Shown here piece by piece: positions 22,501-34,407 of a stretch of 64,000 nt of DNA. This DNA comes from Thelonectria olida (lineage: Eukaryota > Ascomycota > Sordariomycetes > Hypocreales > Nectriaceae): NCBI GenBank assembly GCA_020736575.1, contig JAGPYM010000042.1, forward strand, positions 124,001 through 188,000, read 5' to 3'. How positions within the stretch are numbered: position 1 is the first letter of the stretch; each line of letters starts with the position of its first letter. The position numbers and the translations under genes were made by a program. The notes under the pieces are model-generated. The model did no database searches and had not been told where the DNA came from. It saw only the letters and a program-made list of their open reading frames with translations.

Positions 22501-23105
22501 CTCATGAGGCAACGACGAATAACGACATGAAAATGGAGTCTAACAGGTTGTATCGGAAAAGTTACATGTCTTCGCGCCAAGTTGAAGAGGTTCATAGTGG
22601 TAAGATGTTAGTCAAGGCCTTCCATGATGATTTCTTGGAGAGAAAGAAGCAAAGAGAATACCTGTTAGTAATGCCAGGAGGTAGGTAGATGCGGGCTGCC
22701 TTCTGAGGCATTAACATGCTTCCTCTTGGTCCCATTGGTAAGCTGGATCCTCTCTTCAGCTGGGTTGAGGGGTAGACTAGCCGACTCCATGATGAGCGTG
22801 CCCACATTGACGGAGGTAACGGCTGGAGATAACGGCCGGAGAAGGCGGTGTGGCCGGAGATACGGTTCAATCATCTGAGGCGGCCCGTGTGTGCAGCCCT
22901 AAACGCAAGGAACAATGCGCAATGGGAAGCTTGGCTCTTCAACGACGCCTAGTTGGGCTTGCAATACGGTGCAAGTGTGGAATCACGAGAAATCTACACA
23001 CATGAGAAGAAGTCAAAGTGAAGGTTGATAGCAGCATGCCAAATACTCAATGTGTCTAGCTTCGCCGGATTCTACTATCTTTGGCATTCTGCCATATTGT
23101 CCTCT
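19557..23105. other. 3.5 kb gene-poor interval
   Basis: Both strands were read. Open frames are under about 75 codons, lack motifs and do not chain into splice models. No repeat ends, tRNA or rRNA are evident. It is either intergenic or holds noncoding or fully decayed sequence. Confidence 0.4.
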
Positions 23106-24158
23106 CTATCTCTCGCGGCCATAGGCACTAGGAAATTGAGGAGCATTATCCAGGATCTTCTCGATCTCCTGTAAAATATCTGGCGTGATCTTCTCCACAA
23201 GCTTCAACGCCCTAATATTGTCCTCAATCTGCTCAACCTTTGTAGCTCCCAATATCACGGTGCTCACATTGGGGTTCTTCAGAGCCCAAGCCAAAGAGAG
23301 CTGCGCCACGTTTCCGCCCAGGCGCTCTGCAATCGACGTGAGCTTTCTGACCTTTTCAATCTTTGCCTTTCCTTCCTCCGTCTGCAAGCTGTTGGCAGCG
23401 TCGTTGAAGAATTGCTTGTTGGTAGCGAATCGTGAATCTTCCGGAATGCCGTCATTGTATTTGCCCGTCAAGAAGCCAGACGCAAGAGGCGACCAGATGG
23501 TGGTGCCGTATTCATACTGCTTGAAGAGCGGGGCATACTCGACCTCGAACCGCTCGCGGTGAAAGGCATTGTATTGGGGCTGCTCTACCACCGGCGCAAT
23601 CAAGTTGTATCGCTCAGCAATTTCTGTCGCCTCGATGATTTGCGCGGCGCTCCATTCTGAAGTGCCCCAGTAGTATGCAAGATTGAGGTTGCGGATCACC
23701 TGTGTGAAGCCCTCAACAATCTCTTTCATAGGGGTGGCGTAATCGGGTCGATGAGCGAAAACAACGTCGACATATGGCTGATTGAGGCGCTTCAGCGAGC
23801 TCTTGAGGCCCTCGACGACATGCTTGCGGCTCAGGCCCCGCGTGTTGGGCTCCTTGCGCCCAGTGCCAAAGAAGATCTTGGTGGTGAGGACGTACTCGTC
23901 CCGAGGCCAGGCGAGTTCCTGCAACGCCCGCCCCATTTCGACCTCGCTCTCGCCGTTTGCGTAGGTTTCAGCCGTATCAAACGTGTTAATGCCATGGTCC
24001 CAGGCCGTCTTCAGGCACTGCTTCACAATGTCGCCCTTCTGAGTACCTCCATACGTCAACCATCCTCCCAAGGAAAACACGCTCACCTTGAGCCCAGTGG
24101 GGCCGAGGTGGCGGAATTGCATATCCTTGGGATCATAGGCAGATTCAACGGCTGGCAT
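23106..24158 (-). CDS. Aldo/keto reductase, Kv-beta-like subfamily
   Basis: Intronless 350-aa NADP-dependent oxidoreductase. The start is the ATG ending at 24158 ([19 protein letters not shown]); an in-frame extension upstream begins without ATG. The protein is a TIM barrel with the catalytic tetrad visible: Asp and Tyr in [13 protein letters not shown], Lys in LTTKIFFG, His in VFAHRPDY. Downstream are [28 protein letters not shown] and the cofactor-binding [14 protein letters not shown] and [14 protein letters not shown]. It resembles the YghZ/Kv-beta-like AKRs that reduce aldehydes and ketones. The natural substrate cannot be told. It ends RER, typical of fungal members. Neighbouring DNA gives no pathway clue. 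Confidence 0.93.
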   Translation of the reverse strand: MPAVESAYDPKDMQFRHLGPTGLKVSVFSLGGWLTYGGTQKGDIVKQCLKTAWDHGINTFDTAETYANGESEVEMGRALQELAWPRDEYVLTTKIFFGTGRKEPNTRGLSRKHVVEGLKSSLKRLNQPYVDVVFAHRPDYATPMKEIVEGFTQVIRNLNLAYYWGTSEWSAAQIIEATEIAERYNLIAPVVEQPQYNAFHRERFEVEYAPLFKQYEYGTTIWSPLASGFLTGKYNDGIPEDSRFATNKQFFNDAANSLQTEEGKAKIEKVRKLTSIAERLGGNVAQLSLAWALKNPNVSTVILGATKVEQIEDNIRALKLVEKITPDILQEIEKILDNAPQFPSAYGRER

Positions 24159-24509
24159 TTTGCTTTGTTTGCGAGGCAACGGTGTGAACGAAGAACAATC
24201 GAGGCTTCAGCTGAAAAAGATGCACAAGTCTAGTGAGCATTGTACTGAAGTTTCCCCAGCTACTTATAGCAGAGACGAGGGGCATTACCAGTGGATTACC
24301 TAAAGGCGTGATACTGACGACGTTTTTGCGTGATTGACTGAATGGCTCGGGTTAGCTCGAGTAATTGTGTATCTCTATTCGTTCGCAGTAATTAGAAATG
24401 CGGGCCGTTGCAATGCCGAGGCAAATGACGCCTGGATAGTCTTGAGTTTGAATTTGTCAGCAAGCCTTTTCGTAAAGGATTGCTAGGCTGCTAGGACTAG
24501 CTAGATCTA

Positions 24510-24795
24510 CTATAATAATGGGGCATATAAAAAACTTAAATAGAAACTATTTAAAAAGTGCTATATTATAGTATTTTTTATTTATTTATTATTTGAATTT
24601 AATTAATTATATTTCTATATTAAATTTAAATTAGTATTTAAAAAAATTATTTAAATTATTAGTAAAAATATATAATTATATTCTTACTAATAAAAACTAT
24701 TATACATAATACTAAATATAATTTAGTATTTTTAATTTATTAATTATTAAAATTTTTTTTAAAACTTATTATAACGCTTTTAATAAGTAAACCTA
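24510..24795. repeat. AT-rich island with palindromes
   Basis: About 280 bp nearly all A/T upstream of the MFS gene. It contains short inverted repeats such as ATTAGTAA...TTACTAAT and ACTAAAT...ATTTAGT. Resembles the other AT-rich islands of the window. No coding remnant. Confidence 0.5.
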
Positions 24796-25294
24796 GAAAA
24801 GACAACTACTGCCATTTAAGAGGCCTAGAACATAATACCAGTAGGGTCACTAGGCACTTCGAGTGTAGAGAATTTGGGGGCTCTCTACTTGCTTCATCCC
24901 TACATTTGACGCTAGGATCCGTAGCCCTCGGTGGATTGAGTCTAACACAATCATCGGAATTAGCATTCCCGGGCCTTAACAAACAGACCATCTGGGAGGT
25001 AGTCTTTGCAATTGAGCCCCTTGCTTCGTCCCGACAACCGTGGTGGATGGAAGCGAGTGAAGCTCTCTGCGGTTGTCGTTCGGATCGAGACTTGCCCTGG
25101 TACACACTTTCCTTGTGCTTATCCCTCCCCGTCCCGGAATACCACTGTGTTCCGATTGGGCACTCAAACTCATCCGCGTCGTTGGCGCGGACATCTTGCT
25201 GCTATGAAGCTGTCTTAAATGGGACTTGCTGGTCGCTCCTAAACTGAAGCATATTGAGAACGTAGCAGAAAAACATAGCGACAACTCTACAACA

Positions 25295-26987
25295 ATGGAT
25301 AAATATGAAGTTCAGAACATCGAATTTGGGGTAAGCTGCATATCAAAAGTCCCGACACCAGCGGCCAGCATGAGCGATGCTAATCATCATCAGACGGCTG
25401 ATGACGATCTTCAAATTTCCCCAGAACATCGTCAGTATCTCGTTGCACACCATGGGACTGCCAACTTGGCTCCCCTTCCGCGAATGGACGATGCAGACCC
25501 TCTGAACTGGACAAAGGCAAAGGCGAGTGCTACATGCTCATGGTTCATCTTGGGCTTGGAACTGATTTGTATAGAAAATCACCAATCTTGCCCTCGTGGC
25601 ATTTCATGCCTTCATGGCCACCTTCACTGCGGCGGCTATTCAGTCAGCCTTTGTTGACATTGCCATCGATCTCGGTGTCAGCATTCACAGAGCTACATAC
25701 CTTACCTCCCTTGTTATTGCAATCCTTGGAGGCGCACCTCTTTTCTGGAGACCCCTTTCCCATGTCTATGGTCGACGGCCCATCTTTCTGATCTCCCTCA
25801 TCTGTAGTCTTGTAGGAAATGTAGGTTGTGCTTTGAGCCATTCGTACGCGACTATGGGTCTTTGTAGGGCCATTACCGGCTTCTTTATCAGCCCTGCCGC
25901 GTCTATCGGCAGTGCTGTGGTATCGGAGACTTTCTTTCGCCACGAGAGGGCTCGTTATATGGGCATCTGGACCTCCATGGTTACTCTCGGTGTCCCCCTT
26001 GCCCCAGTGGTTTTCGGTTTTGTTGCTCTTCGAGTTGGATATCGGTGGATCTACTGGAGTCTGGCAGCGGTGAGTTGCCTCCGTTTCAAAATACTTCATA
26101 GTTAACTGACTTTACCAGGCGAATGGAGTGCAGTTCATCCTCTATCTCTTCCTTGGACCCGAGACACGATACGTACCCGAGGCAAATGAGCCAGCCGAAA
26201 AGCACTCCTCGATTACAAAGAGATATTTCGGCTTCCGCCGAATCGATCCCAAGGGGCTAACAGCAGCCGATTTCTTCCATCCACTCAAGCTTGCCATACG
26301 ACCCTGCGTCGCCATCCCGGCAGCGTCTTATGCCATGGTTTTCCTCTGGGGCAGCATCATGCTGGCGATCGAGATCCCGCAAATCTACCCTGCCAAGTTC
26401 GGCTTCAACACGCAGCAAGTCGGGCTCCAAAACATCTCATTGCTCGTTGGAACGATTGTTGGGGAGCAAATTGGCGGCATTCTTTCGGATAAGTGGATGT
26501 GGCAGCGTGAGAAAAGAGGCAAGGCTCCCAAGCTCGAGTTTCGTATCTGGCTCAGCCACGTCGGCTATCTTCTGACCATTGCGGGCATTGCTGTCTTCCT
26601 TATCCAACTGGAGCATGCTAAGACCTGGGATATCACTCCTCTAATCGGAGCAGGAATCGCTGCCGTGGGCAACCAAATTGTCACAACAGTCTTGATTACA
26701 TATTCCGTCGACTGTTATCCAGATGACGCGGCTGCTATTGGAGTCTTCATCACCTTTGTGCGTCAAATCTGGGGCTTTATTGGTCCTTTTTGGTAAGTAT
26801 GCTGGAAATTCACCCGAGAAAATGCAAATGCCTAATAAAATTGCAACTCAGGTTCCCCGAGATGATTGCAGAAGTTGGGCTGAGCAAGAGCACCGCGGTT
26901 TCCACGGCCCTCATTCTGGTCGTGTCTATCCTGCCAACTATTCTTTTGCAGTGGAAGGGAGATAGTTGGCGCCAGGCTGGGAACTGA
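25295..26987 (+). CDS. MFS transporter, drug:H+ antiporter type
   Basis: Plasma-membrane efflux carrier candidate of 510 aa. Exons 25295-25522, 25575-26069, 26119-26792 and 26852-26987. The first intron is GC-AG (AAG|GCGAGT ... TATAG), the others GT-AG. The N-terminal tail contains DPLNWTKAK, the conserved PLNW motif of fungal DHA1 transporters. Exon 2 carries the first helices with HVYGRRPIFLISL (motif A region) and a GFFISPAASIGSAVVSETFF helix. Exon 3 begins ANGVQFILYLFLGPETRY and covers the central loop and second helix bundle. The last exon ends in an ILVVSILPTILLQW helix. Adjacent to a P450 in the same orientation, suggesting export or detoxification of a shared compound; the substrate is unknown. 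Confidence 0.9.
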
Positions 26988-27856
26988 TCTGGATTCTAGG
27001 TCGGGTTGCCATTGGTGCTAATTATCTATGAGGGGGAGGTTGGATAGGGTGAAGCAGGTCTGGTAGCATGCAATTTCAATTGACTTACAATTGGGATAAT
27101 ACAGATGCAAACTCAATTTTAGAGAAGTCTTGCATTCATCAACGTGATTCAATTCTTTCATTTCATAGGCGGTAGTCAGATAACCATCAATTGGCAATTC
27201 TTTATGCAACCTATTTGGTAAGATTGGTAGTACAGGCCTAGATAGCGCCAGCTGTCGTATAAAATCCTATCAACTCCAAACTAGACCTTACTATGAAACT
27301 CAATTGCGATGGATTATGGGAGCCTGTTTCCAACTGTTTCCATTCCTTATGCGTAGCGACATGGGCAGCGCCGGAGCTGCTCTGTTGGCTATAGGTACGG
27401 CCGCGGAGAGAAATAAAGACATCGTTAATTCCTCGTTCCCTCGGCTCGAAGGAACTCGCCATGGACAAGCCCCAACTGTATGTTACTGCCCCGCAGCATG
27501 CTCGATTGCTGATCCCTCGATCGCCGAAGCCGTGGACGCCGTCTCCCTTTGGACGCGCTTAGGCAACAGGGTAAGTCACTCGCATGCGGGGAAGCGTTCA
27601 CCCACACACATCGGCGATAGTCTCGGCTACGTTAATTCCAATTGGCTCAGACGGATGCACGCCGACGTCGCGGAGATGCTCCGTTGTACTGTCGGATCAG
27701 CATCCCCGGATATGTGTCGGAGAAGCGCGCGATACGCCGTAGGACAGGACGTGGTGCAGTTAAGCTACAACTGTAATAAAGATGTAGTGGAAGCTAGTAT
27801 TGCTTTAATCCAACGATTCACCTTCGGAAAGACTTGAGAACTGTTATCGAGCTACC
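26988..27856. other. Intergenic between MFS and P450 genes
   Basis: About 0.87 kb. An ATG at 27462 opens only a 34-codon frame and no domain is visible. Probably the P450 promoter region. Confidence 0.4.
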
Positions 27857-29599
27857 ATGCCGTCTCTATCGCTTGCTCTCCTGGATGACAGAATTTCATA
27901 CGGGATTCTCAGTCTTGCAGTTCTGGTCGGAAGTTTGGTCGCTTATGTGATCTATCAGCGCTTCTTTCATCCACTGGCTGCTTACCCCGGGCCATTCTGG
28001 GCATCCATCACCGACCTTTGGCAGGTTTCCCAATTCCTATCATTGAACCAACCCTACTACCTGACCGAGCTGCATGCCAAGCATGGTCCTTTCGTACGAT
28101 ATGGGCCAGACAAGTTGAGCATTACCGCCGAAGAGGCAGTTCCCATCATCTATCAGAAAGGCGGCAAAAGCATGCCCAAGACGGAATTCTACGATGCGTA
28201 CGGGGCCAAAATTCCGAACGTGTTTGGCATGCGAGATGAAAATGTAAGAATTCTCAAGCTTCTGGGTTTCGGGAAAAGGCTGACAATGCACATCTCAAGA
28301 TGCACTCAATTCGCAGACGACACATGTCTCACAGTTTTTCCATGAGCTACGTCAAGGGGATGGAACTGTATCTGGACGACAACATCAAGATTCTACGCCA
28401 AAAGATTGCGGGTTTTGCAGAGAGAGGAGAAGTGTTTGATCTCAAGAAACTGCTTCACTACTACACAATCGACGTTCTCGGCGAGCTTGCATTTAGTCAA
28501 TCTTTTGGCGTCCAAGTCTCGGATGATGAGTCAAGAGTCCCGCCAGTTGTCGAGCACAGTCTTCTCGGCGCCGTCACAGGTGCTTGGCCGGCCATGACAC
28601 AGACACTTCGGACGTGGCTGCCCCAGGTTCCTCATGCAGGCTTGCAGGCGCTCTTGAAGGGACGGGCCGATTGTGCGAAGCTTGCTGCCGAATGCGTTCA
28701 GCGACGAGTTGAAAACCTCGAGGGAGTCAAAGATTCTGGGGGTCAGAGAAAGGACATTCTCACCAACTTGATCTTAGCAACTCATCCGGATACTGGTGAG
28801 CGACTTGCACAATCCGACCTGGAGGCAGAGGCGTTTGGCTTCATGTAAGTTGAAACTTGAGAATGCCCGAAATGAAATCGCTAACAACGGGAATAGCATC
28901 GCGGGAACTCACACTACAAGCGCGACCACAACACTTCTGCTGTATCATCTGCTGCACGCTCCAGAGACGCTGGCAAAATGCGTCTCGGAAATTGATGACA
29001 ACATGAAGCCCCTCGAGGAGGGGCAGGCTGCTTACTCCGTGACGGAAGTAGAGACGTCTTTGCCATATCTTCGTCAATGTGTCAGAGAGAACTTTCGAAT
29101 CACTCCCGTTTTTACGATGCCTTTGGCCAGACGAGTTGTGGCCCCGGGGGGAATTGTCATCGCTGGCCATCATCTTAAGCAGGGAGTAAGTCATGGCCCC
29201 TACACAATGAATATGTGTCATGTTGCTGACTCGACTGGCACGCAGACCTCTGTGGCCATTTGTAACCATGCCTTCCACCACAACCCAGCTGTTTGGGGCG
29301 ATGATCACAATGTCTTCAAGCCCGAGAGATGGGAAATGCCGGAGATGGCACAGCGAGGACGCTTCTTGATGCACTTTGGCCTGGGTGGTCGCCAATGCAT
29401 CGGAAAGACGGTGGCGCAGACCAACATTTACAAGCTGACCGGCACTCTACTGCGACTCTTCGAGTTCCAGCTAGCCGACTGTGAGGAGAGAAGAAAGGTA
29501 GCCGGTGGGGAGTTCTACGGCCGTCTTCCCGAGTTGATTAGCGTAGGCATCAGTGATCTGAAGAAGCCTCTCCTGGTTACTGCAAAGATTAGGGAGTAA
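27857..29599 (+). CDS. Cytochrome P450 monooxygenase
   Basis: 524 aa from exons 27857-28243, 28300-28844, 28897-29185 and 29246-29599. A membrane anchor lies at about residues 15-37, then the Pro-rich hinge AAYPGPF. The C-helix region reads RRRHMSHSFSMSYVK. The I-helix is IIAGTHTTSATT, where most P450s have an acidic residue before the Thr. The K-helix has ExxR in VRENFRI. The ERW motif is in FKPERWEM, and the heme site is FGLGGRQCIG with Cys 458. The enzyme is endoplasmic-reticulum bound and oxidises a small molecule with NADPH-P450 reductase. Layout resembles fungal P450s of secondary or aromatic metabolism, but no CYP family number can be given. It follows the MFS gene on the same strand and precedes a Zn2Cys6 regulator. 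Confidence 0.93.
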
Positions 29600-30045
29600 A
29601 TAGATATGCTGGATGGATGAAGGGGGCTGCGAAGAGAGCGTTGTTCAGCACACTTACATCTCAGATCACAAAGACGTCTCATAAATATCTACATAATATC
29701 ATGTGGTAGTAATAGTAGTGTCAACATCTGTGTGGATGCCTGGCGATAGCCTCTAATTCACCAATTCTGAGCGGACGTGTTTATCCTTAAGCCACTCTCC
29801 TTGATCTATACAACATTGAAGCAGTTCCTCCTTGTAGACCAGGATTTGGCACTACCACCCACCACCTCCTGGAGCATTCTCCAACCAAACAATCCCTTCC
29901 TGGCTAGTCCATGCACCCCGCATCTATCCCCGCGTTCTTAACGGGCCGGAGACCGATGGGGTTTATTAGGTAGGCCCGTCCCCTACCTCATCTTTGGCTC
30001 ACTCATCATCTCACCTTGGTTCTCAGATATTCACTGGTCATTCTG
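29600..30045. other. Intergenic, P450 3' end to regulator promoter
   Basis: About 450 bp with no gene seen. It should contain the P450 terminator and the promoter of the Zn2Cys6 regulator. Confidence 0.4.
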
Positions 30046-32655
30046 ATGGACCACGCTACTCGCCCCCTCACAAAGAGGCCAAGAGCGGCCATCGCCTGCA
30101 ATGGCTGCCGACAGGCGAAAGTAAAGGTTTGGCCACTTTTGCAGCTGATCGGATCACTGAGCACATTGATTGACGCCTTGTAGTGTGATGGAGAGAGACC
30201 GAAATGCGGCCGCTGTGGAAAGGATAAAACTGAGTGTCTATACACTCAGGACGGTCGCAAGAAGCGCGTTAATCGCCACAGGTCTGCCATCTTCTATTCT
30301 TCCGCTGCTCCTTGTCGATCACAGTGTTCTGTTTAGTTGCTGACAGCAGAGTTTAGAGTCGAATCGGACCTCAGAATGAGAGTGCAAGATCTCGAAGCCC
30401 AATTAGCCTCTGTATCTGGTGATCAAGATCGGGGGATTCAGGATGCAAGCCTGGGAAACATTGCGACTCCCATCCCGGACGTCGGTGACAAGCCGGACAA
30501 CGACGCGTCTCCAATTCCATCCAGTTGTGGTGTCTCCAATACCGACTCGCTGTGTGCTCCATCAATTACCGAGTCACTCCCCGATGTTCGGGCAACAGAA
30601 GTCTTTGATCAGCTTCAAGCAACCGACATTGGCTATTTTGGTGAGCATGTTCTCGACTAATATTTCCCTTGCATTCTTACATAGCTTTAGGACCAAGCTC
30701 GAACCACGCACTCTTCAGATCCCTTACGGCCGAGATGATCAACCTTGGCTATAACAACGCCCGCCGACACTTCGAAGCGACTCTGTCAGGCCAGGCGAGA
30801 CCCGAAGCGACATATCAAACATCAAAGCAATCTCAGTCATCTGAGCGGGTATCGCACCATTCTCGGGTGAATCTGTCGGAATTTCCCAATGGAAGAGTTG
30901 CGCTCGAATTGGTCACGCGTTTCTTCGACACCGTTGCGGCCGTTTTACCGTACACAAACGAGTCGGTTCTTGTTAAGGAAGTGCAGAAATTGAACACGCC
31001 TGGCGATACAGTATCGTCGCCGCCAGACATGAGGGCGCTACTAAATATTGTGTTTGCCCATTCCCTATCCGCGATGAATGAGCCGTCATCGGAGCTCTTC
31101 TATTCACGGGCCTTCAGGTTACTTGAGGACGAATCGCAGCACATGTCGAGCCCAGAATCGCGTATGTGCCCCATGCTATCCGTCACAAACCTATTGCTGA
31201 AACTCTGAAGTTCAAGCATGTCTTCTCCTGGCCAATTTCCAGCAGAATAGCAGACGGGCGATATCAAGCTGGACCACGCATTGTCTAGCTGTCAAGATAT
31301 CCTACCAGCTGGGCGTCCATGCGCCGTTGACGTACGAGGATCTCAGCATGGAGGAAAGACAGTTGCGCGCACGGCTTTGGCTCGGCGTTGTAATTCAAGA
31401 CAGGTAAATGGTGCTGCGGTTGGAAATCCGTTACGGGCTAACAGCAGAGAAGAATTCTGAGCTCGGCGCTTGGCCGACCGAGTTTGATCCCACTCAACCA
31501 TGTTCAAGCCGATATTATTAAGTCCTTGGGCCCAGTGCACCATTCAGGACATTCAGGGCCGGTTCTCTTGAAAGAGAACTCGGCCTACTTTAGACATTTG
31601 ATGTGCGTTAACCTCCCAGTGGCAACATGCTTGTCGTGACGCTCACCATCGGCAGATCACTCCATGAGATTACAGGCATCACGGTAGATGAAATGTACGA
31701 TTTCAACATCAGCTCGGCGAACCGCCCTGAGTACGACGACTTGGTCGCCAAAACGCTCAACCTTTCACGGCGCATCGACTCTTGGCGCAAGAGCTGCTCG
31801 CCTTTCCAGATCCCCCTCAAAGATCCCAACTCCCGCGTGTCGGTGTCGAGCAGTTTTGGGCCTGAAAAGTACGAAGTCTTACTTTCAATCCATTATTACC
31901 GGGCAATATTACTCGTGAATGGGCCGTTGTTGATCGGCGCCTTGCAGCGGAGTGCACCATGCAACGGACACGAGCCCGGCATTCTTCAAGACGTGGCTAC
32001 GTCGTTGCTTAAACGCGACTTTGCGGCTGCCAAGGAGCTCTCTGAAATCCTATCCTGCATCATACGCTTCGATTTCGCTTTTCTTCGTCGCAATGCCATT
32101 TGGTGGATATGCAACTACGGTGGTGAGTACTATTAATCCGGTGATGGTGTCCAGGCAATCGTGGTTTGAGGATGCTAATCGCAACCAAGTCCTCACTCTC
32201 TGTCTCCATCTCTTAGGATTTTGGATATTCCACCTTAATAACAACACGAACCCTTCCGACATGAGCCTCAGTGCGACCGAGGTTGAGGCTCTCCTTTGCG
32301 ATACTCTGGCGACCCTAAAGGCGATTGGCGGCCCTAGTATTATGAGTAATAAAGCGCACCAGTGCATGCGACATTACGTCGATTTCCTCGCTTCACTTGG
32401 TAACAAGCCCAGACCGCCTATTGCTCGCTATTGCTTCTAACTCATTGTTCAGGGTACAAGTCAACGATCGAGGACCTCGAGAATCTGGATCAACTGTTAT
32501 CTGTCGGCGAGCAACAACAGTTGAATCCCCAAGTCATCCACGACCCCAATCTCGATGAGTTGTTCAGCTCACTGGAGTCAGAAGATGCGCTCTTCAGTGG
32601 CTTACTAGGCTCAGAAAACTGGACAAACGATCTTTATGATATTAGACTTATTTAA
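30046..32655 (+). CDS. Zn2Cys6 transcription factor
   Basis: 718-aa nuclear regulator from nine exons: 30046-30126, 30184-30281, 30357-30640, 30691-31161, 31211-31403, 31453-31602, 31656-32122, 32190-32399, 32453-32655. The total is divisible by three and every junction keeps frame. Residues 18-45 form the zinc cluster (CNGC, RQAKVK, CDGERPKC, GRC, then GKDKTEC), spacing C-X2-C-X6-C-X6-C-X2-C-X6-C, split by intron 1 before the third Cys. A basic linker RKKRVNRH and a short coiled coil (ESDLRMRVQDLEAQLASV) follow. The fungal-specific domain spans about residues 190-480, with SLQACLLLANFQQNSRR and LAVKISYQLGVHAP. The acidic C-terminus ends NWTNDLYDIRLI. It may control the flanking P450, MFS and CYP51 genes; this is inference from position. 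Confidence 0.92.
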
Positions 32656-32749
32656 TGGGCGGGGAATTCGTCCTTGACTGAGGGATTTTGACCACATTAA
32701 CCCCGTTCCCTTTCCCTTTCCCAACGGCAAGAAAAGGGTAACTCTTTAA

Positions 32750-33960
32750 AAGACAACGAGAAATTTGTTGCGCTCTAAGGGTCCTATCGTAAATAGAAAA
32801 ACATCTATAAAAAGCCCCCGTTTGACCGATATTTTAATCTACAGTTTCCGTTTTACGAAAGTACCATTTAGTAACTGGTGTATTTGCATTCTTTGCTGTA
32901 ACCCTCAAAGCCCCAGTTTGAACACCAGGATTTGGTCCGAGATATCTATCCACTTTATCGTAGAACTCCCACCCACTCGATCAAATAGTTCTACAAGCCT
33001 GATGGTCATCGCAGATCGGCTCTCAAAGAGTCTCATCCTCGAGCCCCTGAAAAAGATTACCGCTAACGCCGTTGCGAAGGCCCTACTGAGGTGCCTTATC
33101 CAACACCACGGCATCCCCGGGGCAATTGTAACAGATCGAGGGGCACAATTCACAAACCGTACGTGGAAGAGGCTCTGCAAACTGCTCCACATTCAACAGA
33201 GGCTATCAACAGCTTGGCACCCCGAAACTGATGGAGCTACGGAGAGGGCTAACCAATAAGTTGAGAGACACATCCGCATCTTCACCGCCTACGCCCGGGA
33301 TGACTGGGACGAACTCCTACTTGCAGCAGCAGTGACAATCAATAACCGCCCGGCAACATCAACAGGGCTGAGTCCATTTTTCCTCACGCAGGGCTCCCAT
33401 CTAGAACCCATCGAGATCAGGGAGCAGCTTCGGCCCGATGGGAAGTCACCCATAGCCCGGGCCGAAGCTATCATCCAGAGACTGAAGGAAGCAGCTGATT
33501 GGCCGCAAGCTGCAATGGCATCAGCGCAAGAACGGCAAGAAGAGAATGCCAATACCCGAAGGCAACCGACCGACCAGTTTAAGCCGGGAGATAAGTGTGA
33601 CTACGACTCCGACACACACGTTCCGACCGGCCCTCCAAGAAGCTTGACTGGCTCTCAGCAAAATACACTGTCCTTGAGTTCATAGGATCACATGCTTGCC
33701 GCCTGGATGCACCTCCAGGGATTCACAATGTGTTCCATGTTTCCCTTCTACGGCTAGCGGCAGATGACACGTTGCCCTCCCAGCGGTCTGATGACTATCA
33801 GCCGCTTGCTATACTAACAGATGATGACGAGGAATATAAACTGAAGATATCTTGCAAGTTAGAAAGGTGCGTAGACAATGGAACGCCCTAGTGAAATGGA
33901 CTGGTAAGGAAAACATAGACCTCCCTGACCCTAAGGCGGGAGACAGAGAAAGGAGATAAG
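32750..33960 (+). mobile_element. 3' fragment of a Ty3/gypsy retroelement
   Basis: The plus strand encodes the end of a pol polyprotein: integrase core, linker and chromodomain-like tail, all broken. Nothing of gag, protease, reverse transcriptase or RNase H is present in the window and no LTR pair was found, so this is a truncated copy lying between the Zn2Cys6 regulator and CYP51. Confidence 0.8.
32765..33960 (+). pseudogene. Ty3/gypsy integrase-chromodomain remnant
   Basis: The integrase core reads ISIHFIVELPPT (first catalytic Asp of the usual MDF replaced by His), VTDRGAQFTN (second Asp kept) and ETDGATERANQ (Glu kept). A TAA at 33257-33259 stops the frame, which then continues as VERHIRIFTAYARDDWDELL. 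A further frameshift near 33590 is needed to read KLDWLSAKYTVLEFIGSHAC and NVFHVSLLR. A last shift leads to VRKVRRQWNALVKWTG, the chromodomain-like end. At least one stop, two shifts and a lost catalytic residue make it inactive. Confidence 0.8.
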
Positions 33961-34407
33961 AAAGAGTCGTATTTTCGAGGTTACTAAATGGATATATAAG
34001 TAATCCATTATAATATCGCTAGGCTTCCCACACTGCCGTGCCCACGGCACGGCCGACCCAGCTAATGCAGTTCCTCGGTTGTCATTCTTTACAACCGTGA
34101 ATAACCTCACATCCGGCCGTTACTTTCCGCCCTCTCTAGTAGGAAAAATAGCCCGGTTCATTCGCATAGATAGTGAAGAAGCAAGCACTCAGATGACCAC
34201 AATTTCCTTCCTCAATTGAATGTGACAGTTGCTAATCGATAAAACGGATAATATTAGGATCGATCGCGATCCAACCGGATCACCGTTGTTCCTCACAACA
34301 TAGTCCCCTCACAGCTCACCTGATAATACTCATTTGCAAGCTCCCATGGACTCTAGCCCACCTCTCCGCTAACATAGATCCAAGACGTCTTTTATCCAAT
34401 CGTTACA
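33961..34407. other. Intergenic between retroelement and CYP51
   Basis: About 450 bp with no gene seen. It includes a GC-rich CACGGCACGG tandem near 34045 and probably the CYP51 terminator. Confidence 0.35.

Noticed and set aside
24159..24179. Seven-codon N-terminal extension of the aldo/keto reductase
   Set aside because: It begins at TTG, not ATG; the first ATG is at 24158.
27304..27837. Plus-strand open frame of 177 codons before the P450
   Set aside because: No ATG in a sensible place, composition unlike neighbours, no domain.
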